From: Pelargonium cotyledonis
Taxonomy: Eukaryota > Streptophyta > Magnoliopsida > Geraniales > Geraniaceae
Direction: 5' to 3'
Assembly: GCA_036897625.1 (NCBI GenBank)
Contig: JAYMTA010001100.1
Location: 1-21,815 of the forward strand
Length of the DNA: 21,815 nt
Shown here: positions 1 through 9,998 of the stretch, one piece after another
Position numbering within the stretch: the first letter of the stretch is position 1
Layout: each line of letters opens with the position of its first letter
Notes under the pieces: generated by a model
Seen by the model: only the letters and a program-made list of their open reading frames with translations
Databases searched by the model: none
What the model was told of the DNA's origin: nothing
Program-made: the position numbers and the translations under genes

Positions 1-228
1 CGATTCCGAGTTTATGCAATACGTATCCGAAATAGTGTGATTTGATTTTTATTATATACCATCAGATGGTTGAAACGGGACCGTTTTACTTATGCGTGTA
101 ATATTTTGCGGTCTAAGTACATATATTTACCGTGCTGTTTTGTTCTGTAAAACGATACACGCACATGAGATCACATAAACAAATACACATTCTATAAAAT
201 ATCTCACATATATATATAAACTTATATC
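1..228. other. intergenic, nothing recognised
   Basis: AT-rich sequence with no open frame that resembles a protein and no RNA gene that I can recognise. A short run of TA dinucleotides occurs near 209-218. The last eight bases (221-228) form the left copy of the target-site duplication of the transposon that follows. Confidence 0.5.
221..228. repeat. target-site duplication, left copy
   Basis: CTTATATC immediately before the hAT-like element. It pairs with CTTATAAC at 610-617 with one mismatch. Confidence 0.6.
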
Positions 229-609
229 TAGGGTCGTTTCAAGAATTTTGGGGTCCCGTGTCAAAATTTATATTTGAGCCCCAAATTTTTTAAATCGTGG
301 TTGATCGTGAAAAAATAAAAATAGTATAACATGGTTGATTGAACACAAAGATCCAAGTTTTGTAGAGGCCGTGTAGTTTTTAACTTGTAGTTAGGAATTG
401 AATTAACCTTACAATTGTTGCAGCTTATCACCGCACTTATTAACTGTAGCTAAAGTTCAAAATTTGATTACAGTTTATAACCGTAGTTAAAGGTTCTATT
501 TCACATACCATTGCAGTTTATAACCGTAGTTAAGATAACAACTGCAGCTAAAAGTACAAAACGACATTATGAGCGGTTGCCCACTTTGCACTCCTAAGAG
601 CCGGCCCTA
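229..609. mobile_element. hAT-like non-autonomous transposon (MITE), 381 bp
   Basis: The segment starts TAGGGTCG and ends CGGCCCTA, so its outer 8 bases are an inverted repeat with one mismatch. It is flanked by CTTATATC (221-228) and CTTATAAC (610-617), an 8-bp direct repeat with one mismatch. An 8-bp target-site duplication and TAGGG/CCCTA ends are known hallmarks of the hAT superfamily. Inside is a cluster of subterminal-style motifs: a 20-bp unit beginning CAGTTTATAACCGTAG occurs exactly at 471-490 and 514-533, with weaker relatives at 421-443, 442-455 and 540-554. There is no transposase frame, so the copy would need a partner enzyme in trans. The hAT assignment is inference from ends and duplication length. 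Confidence 0.68.
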
Positions 610-617
610 CTTATAAC
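610..617. repeat. target-site duplication, right copy
   Basis: CTTATAAC immediately after the hAT-like element. It pairs with CTTATATC at 221-228 with one mismatch. Confidence 0.6.
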
Positions 618-991
618 TTTATGAAAAATTTCAAAGCTGGCTTATAGACAAAGGGTGGAAATCAGTTATTGTTGAGTCACGCTTTATAGGTTATTCGGGT
701 TTTGCAGACTGAATGAGAGGATTTCAGTGATTTGGGTTTGTTCTTTGATAGTATCTTTGAGTTAGCTAGTTCTTTTGATTCAGTTATGTAGGGAGGTCGG
801 CTAATAGCATTGTTCATGCATTAGCTCGATCGTCTGAGTCTGTAACGGGTTCTAATAAATGAGTTGGAGAGAATTTTCAGATTCCGATCACGAGTCAGTT
901 AATTAACCGCTGATTTGAGTGGCTAATAATATCGATTATGGTTACTTTAAAAAAAATATATGAAAACTAAAAAAAGAAAATAAGGCATAAA
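618..991. other. intergenic, 3' flank of the RING gene
   Basis: AT-rich sequence downstream of the minus-strand RING-H2 gene. It should hold that gene's 3' untranslated region and poly(A) site, but no single strong AATAAA was picked out. No protein-like frame or RNA gene is visible. Confidence 0.4.
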
Positions 992-1981
992 TTATTTTCC
1001 AACTACTCTAAGCTTGGAGCGGCACAGAGGACAGGTCCGTTGTTTGGTCAGCCACTCCAAGATACAATCTTTGTGAAAACAATGTTTGCATTTCATGCGT
1101 GTCACTTCCGATTGTTCTTCATAATTCTCTAAGCACACTGCACACAATTCTCTTCCATCAATCTTCACTTTCTCCAGTCGATTCTCGAGTCCCCACCTCC
1201 TCAATTTATTCAACAAATGATCCGATTCCGTCAGTTCACCCAAAAACACTATCTCCGAATAATTTTCAGTAAACTCCCAATACTCCGTCAAAAGAAGCAC
1301 AAATGCTCTACGAGCAACTTCCATGTCCTCGGCGAATATCAAATTCAATGGCCTCAAGAACCTGACCACCCATCCTTCAGGTGAATCTTGCACGTGCTCG
1401 GACAAAGCCTCGTCCAAATTTCTCAGCCCGTATCGCCGTTGAATCATCCAAACAATGTTGTTAAAAGTCCGATCTTCGCGTCCTTGCTTGATATTCATCT
1501 TCACAATCCTCTCGAGTTCGTCTCCGGAGAAGATCACCTCCTTCTTGATCATCAGCATTACGGGATGGAGCGTCTTGCTCGTGTCGCGCTCCAAGCCCGC
1601 GACAATGTCGATGGAAGCTTGGAGAATGCGCGTGACCAAATCTTGGACACTCTCTAGAGGTGTCCACGGTTTCTTGTACTCGGGTCTCCACTGAATTGTT
1701 CCTTCCACGGAGATATTGGACACGAGTTCGGACACGAGCTTCCACGAAGGCGACGAGGGAAGAAAACAGTCTCCGGCTTGGGTGAGGAAGTGGCAAGGCA
1801 AGAGGAGACGATGGGGTGGCAAGCTAGTAATGATAATTGGGTCTGCGGTTTTGGATCCGGATTCGGGTGGTGCATAAGACCGATGTTTTGTAATATGGTA
1901 AGTGAAACAGAGGTTGTTGTTATCATCAGAAGGCGGCTGTTTGTTAGCATATTCCCATGTAATGTAAGTGCTAGCTGCCAT
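992..1981 (-). CDS. RING-H2 finger protein, probable E3 ubiquitin ligase (329 aa)
   Basis: A single open frame of 330 codons including stop, with no need for an intron. The C-terminus carries a complete RING-H2 finger of form C-x2-C-x14-C-x-H-x2-H-x2-C-x10-C-x2-C: Cys280, Cys283, Cys298, His300, His303, Cys306, Cys317, Cys320. The tryptophan before Cys7 (in ILEWL) is where E2-contacting RING domains usually have one. RING-H2 proteins are known to recruit an E2 and pass ubiquitin to substrates. Residues 1-279 have no membrane segment, signal peptide or domain I can name, so the target and location are unknown. The start at 1981 is the first ATG in frame and lies about 90 bp from a TATA box at 2067-2073. 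All zinc ligands are present, so an active ligase is likely. Confidence 0.9.
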   Translation of the reverse strand: MAASTYITWEYANKQPPSDDNNNLCFTYHITKHRSYAPPESGSKTADPIIITSLPPHRLLLPCHFLTQAGDCFLPSSPSWKLVSELVSNISVEGTIQWRPEYKKPWTPLESVQDLVTRILQASIDIVAGLERDTSKTLHPVMLMIKKEVIFSGDELERIVKMNIKQGREDRTFNNIVWMIQRRYGLRNLDEALSEHVQDSPEGWVVRFLRPLNLIFAEDMEVARRAFVLLLTEYWEFTENYSEIVFLGELTESDHLLNKLRRWGLENRLEKVKIDGRELCAVCLENYEEQSEVTRMKCKHCFHKDCILEWLTKQRTCPLCRSKLRVVGK

Positions 1982-2066
1982 TGCTATAATCTGTTTGTTT
2001 TTCTCTTCTGTTTTTGTGAGAAAGAGACTGGTGCTAGTTATGTAGTGACTAATAATAACCTGTTGT

Positions 2067-2073
2067 TTTTATA
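2067..2073 (-). promoter_or_regulatory. TATA box of the RING-H2 gene
   Basis: TATAAAA on the minus strand, 86-92 bp upstream of the ATG at 1981. With the usual 25-35 bp to the transcription start, this predicts a leader of about 50-65 nt. It is a positional inference from motif and spacing. Confidence 0.5.
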
Positions 2074-2074
2074 A

Positions 2075-3063
2075 GGAAAGATTATACAAATCCTTGTTGG
2101 ATTAGTGTTTCTGTTTCTTAAGTTTTATTCCTTGCTTAGCAAGCTGTTGTGTAGGGAAATTCCCACCGTTTTTTAGTTTTAGAAAGTGGTTAATTTTATC
2201 AGATAATTAGTAATGTTTACTAAGTTTTGCTTAAACTTTTATATTTTTTTTTAGTATTAGAGTAATAACATGAGGTATTTACATATGCACCCCTTATGGA
2301 AAGTTTCTATTTCAGTTGAAGCTCATAAACTAATTTTTATAACTTTTGACTACTTTATGGTTTAGAGAGTTTCATTCCGTCAGTTATATTTGACCGTAAA
2401 TGACACTATCTGGTCATGTGCCCAACACATGATTATTTTTTTTTTTTTAAATACTCAAAATGCTTTTCAGTTTACCTTTCTTATTCAACCTAATTTCACT
2501 TGAAAAATTCATAGATTCGCCGAAAAATCCACAAAATCAGTGGAAACATCCAGCTCATCTTGAGTAGTATTCTTGGTTTTTGTTAATTTTTTCTATTAGT
2601 GAGTCTGTGTTTTTGTGACTCAAGCGCTTACCCAGTCTGCAATTTCTGTGTTAAATTTTGATAATTCATATAATGTTTGTAACTCTCTTAGAGAAAGATT
2701 ACACGCTCACTTTTATTGCTTTTGAGTTAAAAAAAGTATGGTTAGACAATAATTTATACATTATTATTTTTTTTAGCAACAAACAAGATTAATTGTAGTA
2801 GTATATTTATTTATTGCATAATAAATTCAGTCAAAGGAGGGAGTACTTTTAAAGAACAATCCAATTTGAAAGGTTTTTGGTCAATTGAGAAATCAATCTC
2901 AAATACTTATGAGTTATTAATGCATTTGACTCTCACATAACTCCCAAAATACAAATGGGAGAGGTCCAATTTTGAGTGAATCATCTACCACCATAGATCT
3001 ATTTACATAATTTAACTGGCTTCACTACACAAAAGAGAAAAAAAAAATCTCAAGCAACAAACA
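2075..3063. other. intergenic between divergent RING and S-protein-homologue genes
   Basis: About 1 kb of AT-rich DNA that must hold the promoters of two divergently transcribed genes. It contains T-rich runs near 2246 and 2429 and a GGAGGGAGTA motif at 2836-2845. That motif resembles a Stowaway-type end, but no partner end was found. No protein-like frame and no RNA gene are visible. Confidence 0.4.
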
Positions 3064-3477
3064 ATGAAGCCTATTGTCCTCCTCCTCCATCTAATCATGC
3101 TCCTCATGACCATAGCTTCTGTGACAGATTCATTTGATCTGCCACTAATCTACAAGCTATTCATGATCAATGGCCTCCCCAGCAATGTTCTCTCCGTGAG
3201 CTGCAAGCTCGACCGCGACCAAGATTTGGGCAGTTTCGACTTAGGAGTTCAGCAAGAGAAGATCTTGCAAGTCACAGCTGTTAAAGAGAGCACGGTAGTG
3301 ACCTGCGACATGTCCTGGGACGAACATCGTGCAACGTTCGACGCATTCTGGGTGGGCACAGAACTACTGAAAACATGCAAAGACGACCAATATTGTTTGT
3401 GGAAGGCTCAAGAAGACGGTGTCTACTTGTACGATGGTATCGCACAAGCTTACATATTGTTGCACAAATGGCGTTAA
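3064..3477 (+). CDS. S-protein homologue (plant self-incompatibility S1 family), secreted, 137 aa
   Basis: Intronless frame with a hydrophobic N-terminal signal peptide (about residues 1-23, rich in Leu, Ile and Met). The mature part of about 114 residues matches the S1 family in size and landmarks. These are a strand ending in the I-N-x-L stretch (35-38), then the C-K-x-D-x-D-x-D-L-G-like segment near Cys47-Gly56, a central Trp-containing strand (C-D-M-S-W, 81-85), F-D-A-F (92-95) and C-L-W near the end (111-113). Four cysteines (47, 81, 105, 111) are the number known to form two disulfides in this family. The prototype is the poppy stigma S-determinant. Most homologues in other eudicots have no known role and are often expressed in reproductive tissue. 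Any role here as a secreted signal is inference. The gene converges with SQD2, with 170 bp between stop codons. Confidence 0.87.
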   Translation: MKPIVLLLHLIMLLMTIASVTDSFDLPLIYKLFMINGLPSNVLSVSCKLDRDQDLGSFDLGVQQEKILQVTAVKESTVVTCDMSWDEHRATFDAFWVGTELLKTCKDDQYCLWKAQEDGVYLYDGIAQAYILLHKWR

Positions 3478-3519
3478 TATTTACTAGTTTCTGTAATGTG
3501 AGTATTGGATTATCAATGA

Positions 3520-3525
3520 AATAAA
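3520..3525 (+). terminator. poly(A) signal of the S-protein homologue
   Basis: AATAAA located 43-48 nt after the stop codon. This is a normal distance for a plant near-upstream polyadenylation element. Confidence 0.5.
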
Positions 3526-3647
3526 AAGAATTCAAGATAGATTATTCATTACACCACACACAGCACAGTTATTGCCATTGTAGTTGATGATCTAAAATAT
3601 ACAAGGAATCAATAATAAAGAGCATTTTACAAGGAGATGAGCAATTA

Positions 3648-6600
3648 TCATATAGCTTCTGGGGATGGGAATATACGCCTTACCAGCCATTCCATGGGTC
3701 CTTGTACTTGTGCTCTCTTCTGTTGCCAGAACCAAATAGCTGCATCGTAATGTTCGTTGCGTATCTTCCCGGTTGCTGCTTTCCAATCATATTTCTCCAC
3801 TTCTTGGCGCGCAGCTTTGCCCATTGCTTCTCTCGCCTCCCGGTTGTGCAACAGAGGCTCAAGCTTGCTCAAGCAGTCTTCCAAGTCCCCGGGATTGTAT
3901 AGAAACCCGGTTTGGCCTTCCTGGTCTGCGGGAATTATGTCCGGGATTCCCCCTGCACGAGCTGCTACCACGGGGACCCCAGAAGACATGGATTCTAACA
4001 CAACTTGACCGAGAGTCTCGGATTCTGATGGCATCAGAAAGACGTCCCCACTCGCGTATGCCTGGGACAAATCTTCACCTTGCATCATCCCTGTGAATAC
4101 TGCAGGCATGCCGGTGAACATTTTTTCTAATTCCTCCCTATCAAGAACAAGGCATGTTCAGTGATTAAAGGACAAGTTTTGGGGCAAAGTTCTTTATTTG
4201 CATCAAAGATGAGGATGAGGAATTAAATGTCTTTTATGTTCTTATTGAATATCCCTGAGGCCCGAACTAGAAGTTATGGACATTGGTTCACATTTTGATA
4301 TTTACATTGTCTACAGCTAACAGAAAGATATACTAGACATGTTGAAGTCAGATAAAAGTACCATTACGAATGTGAAAACAGATTTACCTATATGGCCCAT
4401 CTCCAATGAAAGCGATTCGAGCTTCTGGAAGCCTATCCATGACCCTGTTACAGTTACATATTTTACATGTCAGAGCTAGAGCACAAGGCTAAATTATGAC
4501 TTCATCACATAAATGGCAACTGAAACATGTAGATAAAACCAGAGAAAAGGCACATCAGAGTAAATAGCATTTTAAGGTAAACATTACCCTTTAACGAAAT
4601 CCAAACTCTTCTCAACTCCAAGTCGTCCAACATGGACTATCAGAGGCTTCTCAGGTTCTCCATCACTGTAGAGCAAAGAGATAAATAAGAACAAATGAAA
4701 TTGCTACTCCACCACATGAGAATGCAATAGTAAGAACGAGGAGGGTCCAACCTTAGTCTCAGTCGCATTTCATGAGAGTTATAGCAAGGATTAAATCTTT
4801 CATAATCAACACCCTTATTCCAAAGACGAATCTTATTTGCTGAAAATAGGAAAAGGTAAACAAATAATTAGAAGAATATGGCTCGGCGGTAAGGGAAACA
4901 AGCTGTACAGAGCACGAGATTTAAATATGGTTACAGATATTTATATTCACCTGCTGTCACATTAGCTGCTTCGAGATCCTTTGCAATGGCAGCTGATGGC
5001 ACCAGAGTAAGATCAGCAGCTCGATGAAGAAACTCTGGTAAGAAAGATACGTAACGTTATATAAGCAATCAAAACTCTGAGCACATGGCATGGAAATACA
5101 GGCATGAAAGAGAAGTTTGCATACTTATAACCATCCACATAGGTTTTACAAGCCAACTATACGTGTATCTCGGGATATATCTGCAGGAAAAACAAAGGTT
5201 CAGCTTCAAACCAATCACAACTTTACGCAACTAATTCATTTGTAGCCATCATATCAACAAAATGGTAAATGATTTGTACTCAAGTTAGTGAATTTTAAGC
5301 ATCATATGAATCCATATCTTGTTATCTAACTTAATAATATAGGTTAATAGTAAAGGATCAAACTTACACTGGAACATGAGTATGATAAGACATCACAATT
5401 GGCACAGACAATAATTTTGCAATAAAGAGAGCGCCAAACACCTATATGGAAGCAGGTAACTCTCAATCATGCACCAATATTAAGTCAATTCTCCTTTTTT
5501 TTAAAAAAATTATTGCAAATGACAACTAAAACATACCATTATCCCAGGTGATGATGCATGTATTACGTCCGGCTTAAACTGAGCAACCTCTGAAATTATT
5601 CGTGGACTAAGTGCTAGAGAAAGGGGCACTTTCTGATACCAGGGAAAGGGAAAACTGCAAACATGAGAATTGAAATCATTTAGAGAAAGCAATGTAAAGT
5701 CATAATTATGTTTCATTGATGTTGTCCATAACTCACTTCTATTTGTCTTTTGATACTCACAATAACGTTAATAAGCTTCTCAAATTTTAACTTGTGGCAG
5801 GAAAACGAAGACAGCCCTTACTGGACAATATATTAGTACTAGAATCACCTAGATGGTATTATTACAGTACTGTATTGTGCAATAGATTTCTCCAGTCTTA
5901 TATTAGAAAGGTTCGGTTATTAGTTTTTTCTAAGGAACAAAAAAGTTAAAAGCATTTAAATGAATGCTAGATGAAACAGAAAAACAGACTAATGGCAATT
6001 AATCATTAACATTAGGTATGAAAATCAACCTGTGTGATCCAATCAATTTGGCTCCATGAAATTCCTCAGGCACTCCTTCATGAGTTGTCACAACCATAAC
6101 CTACAGATCATTAATAAACCCACGTGAATGTTTTGACAGAAACTGTAGCAATTTTAATGTTAATTTTTTATAACTTGGGAATCCAAATGAATCCATCTAG
6201 TTCCAAATTTAGCTAAGAAGTGAGAACTGCAAAAAATGCAAAAATGAACCAAAGTTGGAATTTTACACTAATTTTTGTTGTTTAAGTAACTCTGCTTGAT
6301 ACTCCAAGCTATGAGGTTATGAAATCAGTTAAAAAAAAACTAAAAACAAGCTGCAAAACTATTTCATAAATATAGCATGATAAGAAGCTTATAGAGCCAC
6401 ACAAGCTGCAGCAAGGATCAAGTTAGGCCTGCTTTGCTGAACACAAAATGGTTCCATCACCCACCCTACACTTATTTACAAGACATGACAGGAATAAATA
6501 TAAGGCATACCTCATCTCCCATTTCACGCAAGTATTTAATAAAGTTTTGAAAGCGATTTTTATATCCTGACACATATCTGCAAAATAAACAGAAAACAGA

Positions 6601-7489
6601 CAAGGTTTAAGAGATTCACTTTACATTTGTATGTAATGGCCAACTAAGACTAGAAAATGGAAGAAAAATCACACATGTACATGCTCACACAATTACTTGT
6701 AACTTGTAAGTTAGAATAAGGAACAGTTTTGTGGAAAAAAGGCATACAAATTGGCCATCACTGGTTCAAACAATTTCAGCAATACTTAATGCTTGTAATT
6801 TCTATGGTCTTTCTTAGCTGAATTCTCCTCATCATAAAAATGCATTGCAATTATAGTCTCTAGACACTAGACATGCACACAGTAATGAATCTAATGATAT
6901 ATAAGGTAGAAAACTGATAAATAAGATCAGCACTAGTAGGTTATATAAAGGGAAAGTTGCACAGCATCTAAGAGTCAGAGGTCTTGTTAATTTGCTTTGT
7001 GCACATCATGAAACCTCTGTAAGAGTAACAATCACTCTGAGGTACGCACAACAGAAAAGGCTGAGAAGGCTTGCTCAATCTAATAAATTTGGATCCAATA
7101 CTACATAGAAAACAACAAAACCCACAAAAGTTTTGTAGCTGAACACAAATAAGCTTCCAAGATCATGCCGGTATAAGAGGAAAGACATGGTCATAATCCA
7201 ACCTTTACCAGTTCATGAAGTCACTACCATGGACAACATACGAAACAGAGAAACAACCAGCAGCAAGTTTGTTCAGAAGAAAACTTTTTTCTAAGAAGTC
7301 TCACAGTCAATTCCTCAGACAGTTTACAGGCATAACTCACAACCAGAGCAAACATATGAAATTGCAATGCCCAAACAGAGACACTCACGCGAAAGGTGAA
7401 GGTTCCACAAAGAGAGCTATACGGCGAGGACCCTGATGGATCCTGGAATCGTCAAAAGGAGGAGGACCCTCTTCCTCTGCAATAGTCAT
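3648..7489 (-). CDS. SQD2: sulfoquinovosyltransferase SQD2, plastid sulfolipid synthase (11 exons)
   Basis: Transfers sulfoquinovose from UDP-sulfoquinovose to diacylglycerol, the last step of sulfolipid (SQDG) synthesis in the plastid envelope. Coding exons on the minus strand, in order: 7489-7389, 6577-6511, 6100-6030, 5654-5537, 5441-5368, 5180-5125, 5034-4951, 4839-4752, 4665-4588, 4444-4388, 4137-3648. All introns are GT-AG, phases agree, and the join gives 427 aa from the ATG at 7489. GT-B fold GT4 features: N-terminal domain from RRIALFVEPSPF (about 22-33) with YVSGYKNRFQNF (35-46); H-V-G-R (231-234); and the donor-binding E-x7-E motif (Glu305-Glu313) followed by a Gly-rich loop. The protein matches the Arabidopsis SQD2 pattern almost throughout as I recall it, so the family call is secure. 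The true start is uncertain: the frame stays open upstream and looks like a transit peptide (see 7490-7669). Confidence 0.93.
5655..7388 (-). other. long introns of SQD2 (375, 410 and 811 bp)
   Basis: Introns 5655-6029, 6101-6510 and 6578-7388 are the three SQD2 introns longer than 300 bp; they flank exons 6030-6100 and 6511-6577. They are AT-rich with T-rich acceptors. Open frames on the plus strand inside them (for example 7215-7436) have no protein-like composition. I see no nested gene, transposon or RNA. Confidence 0.5.
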
Positions 7490-7669
7490 ATTTCCAGAGC
7501 TTGTCAGAGTAACAAAAACAGGCCTTTTGCAGAAAAGATTAATTGGTTTTGTTGCAGAGAAAGTGACAGAAAATGGAGGATGCGTAGAAGAAGAAGGATT
7601 TCTAGAGAGAGAGAAGAGGAGGTGTTCGTGTTGGTAAAGATGATATTGAAGAAATAAGAAAGAGTAGAA
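7490..7669 (-). other. in-frame transit-peptide-like extension of SQD2 with no AUG
   Basis: Upstream of the ATG at 7489 the SQD2 frame stays open for 60 codons, to a TAA at 7670-7672, without any ATG. The nearest 30-40 codons read as a typical plastid transit peptide: rich in Ser, Thr and Pro, with several Lys and Arg and no acidic residues. Arabidopsis SQD2 has about 80 residues before the equivalent point, so a leader is expected here. Three explanations fit. One is initiation at a non-AUG codon such as the ACG at 7583-7585. Another is a 5' exon (7773-7679, ATG at 7771-7773) joined over a 77-nt intron (7602-7678) that ends in a pyrimidine-rich CTCTCTCTAG and keeps frame. The third is a base difference or error that destroyed an AUG. 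Confidence 0.55.
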
Positions 7670-7773
7670 TTAGAGAACCTTCGGCAATGGATATTCTTGC
7701 GAGGTGGAGACTCTTTGGTCTCCACGCCAGTACAAAGCTCGGCTTCTATCGGTATATGCCACTTTGTATCCAT

Positions 7774-9592
7774 TTTTTGTTTTTTTCTTCAACGCCACTG
7801 GACACTGCGTCGTTGTCACAAATAAATTCAAGAACATCAAAATTATAACTTTTTATAACTCCATATATTCCATGAAAAAAATTCCTCGTGCCAGTGAATA
7901 TTTTTTTTTCCGATTTATACCATGTGATTTTGAAGGGACTCACACACTCGCGGTTGACCGTCATTCTACCCGAGGTTTATTCACAAGTTCTTCACTTCTT
8001 CCTATAAGTGTGTCGAGCAGGAATGGAACACAATCGTTCTTCTCACTCATGCAGTCTATGTTGCCAACAACGGATATTTTTTTTTGATTGAACCGAAATT
8101 TCATTCAACCACCACTCAACGCATTTATAGGGGAGTGTCCATGAATCTTAGTCGTGATTAAACTCCAAACATAATTGAACTAGTGGGCTACACGGAAAGA
8201 GAATTTGAGTAATGAAAATCATACGAATCACAGTAATTAGTAGCGTACAACGGAGAAAAAAATTGACTCAAAGTCAATAAGTAAACAACATTTAACACCC
8301 AATGATGTTTTTGATTGGCATCACTAATTTTGTGGACCCTTGTTTGCAAACTCAATTATTAATTTGCATCACCTACTATAATTTGTTTGCTTTTTAGTGT
8401 ACAAGCTGGCTATAATAGTGCAACTTTTCAAATTTGTGTTTTTTTAATTATTTATAATTGTTTTTATTGTTTTTAAGTCATCTATATATGCATTTAAAAA
8501 TATACTTCTAGTTTTTCTTCGACTAAAAGAATATTCACGGCAAACATATATTAAAATAGCTTGGAAGCAATATGTTCCGTAAAAACTAAAGAGATACAAT
8601 AAAAAAAGAAAAGTATTTTATAAGTAATAAACTGTTGTTTTAAAGTGACATACGTAATCCAATCCATATAAATTGAGTGTTCCGTAGGTTGCTTATTTTA
8701 TTTGTTGTTTTTGATTTTGACCAATTCAAAGTTAATCAACCCCTAATTAATGATTGAGTTTGGATAATTGCACACTAATTAACTACCTAATTATTTTGTA
8801 AACATCATATCATATCCGCCGGATATTCCTTATATACTCCACATGCAATCATACAAGCAAGATTAGATTAGGCTAGGCTACATGACAGCTCCTATTACAA
8901 TTTAATATGCTAAAAATACTAGAAAATGGACCGTATTTTGCTACGCGTCATGTATTTAAAGCGGGTACACAATCAGCACTTCGCAAACATATGGTACGAG
9001 ACTCGAACTCAAAAGTTTGAGTTAAGCGAGAACAATCTCCTGTTAGTCCATAAAAATTAAAATTGGAGACACATCAATTGAGAAATAAATGACATATCTT
9101 TCTAATGGAAAAATTTGAGTTGGAGAGATAAAGAGGGTGTGTGTGTGGGGTTATTCTAAGACTAATTTCTATCCATAAAAATAAAAAATAAATAAAAGAA
9201 TTATATCCATAAGAAAATAGTATCTTGTTGTGTTTCATATTAATGTTTACGTTGGGTCATGGTTTAATAAATTAAAATGGCAACAGCACATACATGTAAA
9301 TCACCTAATTAATACGAGTGATATTCATATACCCTACAAATAAGAGACAGGTACTTGTGATTATAGATACTTGTTAAGCGTTTGTTAGGGTTGTCGACTT
9401 CTATTATCAACCGTACAGTCTATACTATGTATATTTTCTTAGCCAATAGATCCAAAACAAATTTCAAATTCTTTGTTTTATGCATTGCTCTTTTAATACG
9501 AGAAATAATATGAATTATGAGGTATTTAGGTCAATAATCTCCTTTCCAAAAAAAAAAGAGTCATTAATCTATTGACTAGGGTTGTTCATCGG
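7774..9592. other. intergenic, AT-rich, with a dispersed repeat
   Basis: About 1.8 kb without a gene. The block around 7910-8060 resembles 9999-10125 (see repeats). The rest is AT-rich with many short A or T runs. The frames at 7704-8087 and 7746-7964 overlap each other on opposite strands and have no family resemblance, so I treat them as chance. A GT microsatellite-like run lies near 9136-9147. Confidence 0.4.
7910..8060 (+). repeat. diverged dispersed repeat, copy A
   Basis: Shares ordered blocks with 9999-10125: a start of the form CGRTTTATACCATG, a middle with CACACTYGCGGTTG, and an end with TCTTCYCACTCAYGCAG. Blocks are in the same order and orientation but spacing differs and the sequence between is diverged. 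This pattern fits two old insertions of one element family. The family is not identified. Confidence 0.45.
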
Positions 9593-9789
9593 TCTAGAAT
9601 TGGAACAGACCGGACCGAATCGATTTAGATAGGACCGAATGGGAACCGGATCGGATCTGCTAGCTTCAATGTTTATAAACATGAACTCTTCAAGGGTTAA
9701 ATATAGGACTCAAACAAGCAACAATTCAAGTCCTGTTGGGACTACACTATCACTATGGTAAGGTATACTTAAAAATGAAACTCCAAATT
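9593..9789. other. intergenic with possible transposon debris
   Basis: Contains a GACCGGACCGAAT-rich stretch (about 9608-9655) with internal near-repeats of CCGGACCGAA and GGACCGAATG. Such Glu/Phe-poor, CG-containing runs in AT-rich DNA often come from transposon remnants. No ends or duplication were found, so no element is delimited. Confidence 0.3.
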
Positions 9790-9790
9790 T

Positions 9791-9948
9791 GTAGTTATTG
9801 AGAACCCAAATCCAATTCTTGCACTCACAATAGGTCCAATTGAAATTGGAAATGAAGCCCATTTATATTGTAGTTTTTGAGAACCCAAATCCAATTCTTA
9901 CACTCGCAACAGGTCCAACTGAAATTGAAAATGAAGCCCATTTATGTT
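9791..9948 (+). repeat. tandem duplication, two 79-bp units
   Basis: 9791-9869 and 9870-9948 are two adjacent copies of a 79-bp unit that differ at roughly 8-10 positions. Both contain GAGAACCCAAATCCAATTCT and a later ATGAAGCCCATTTAT. The divergence suggests that the duplication is not very recent. No function is apparent. Confidence 0.85.
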
Positions 9949-9998
9949 GTAGGTAGGTGCATCTACTAGTAGGCCAAGGCCCAACAGGCTAGGTTGTT

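Noticed and set aside
1388..2074. several plus-strand and minus-strand frames inside the RING gene
   Set aside because: They are shadows of the real coding frame, which has a complete RING-H2 motif.
2836..2845. GGAGGGAGTA as the end of a Stowaway-type MITE
   Set aside because: No matching inverted end was found within several hundred bases on either side.
7504..7773. 89-codon minus-strand frame upstream of SQD2 as a separate gene
   Set aside because: It overlaps the SQD2 leader in another frame and its second half is just the Ser/Leu-rich shadow of that leader. Its first 31 codons are kept only as one option for an SQD2 5' exon.
7704..8087. 127-codon plus-strand frame
   Set aside because: It overlaps an opposite-strand frame of similar size and crosses a dispersed repeat, and it shows no protein family features.
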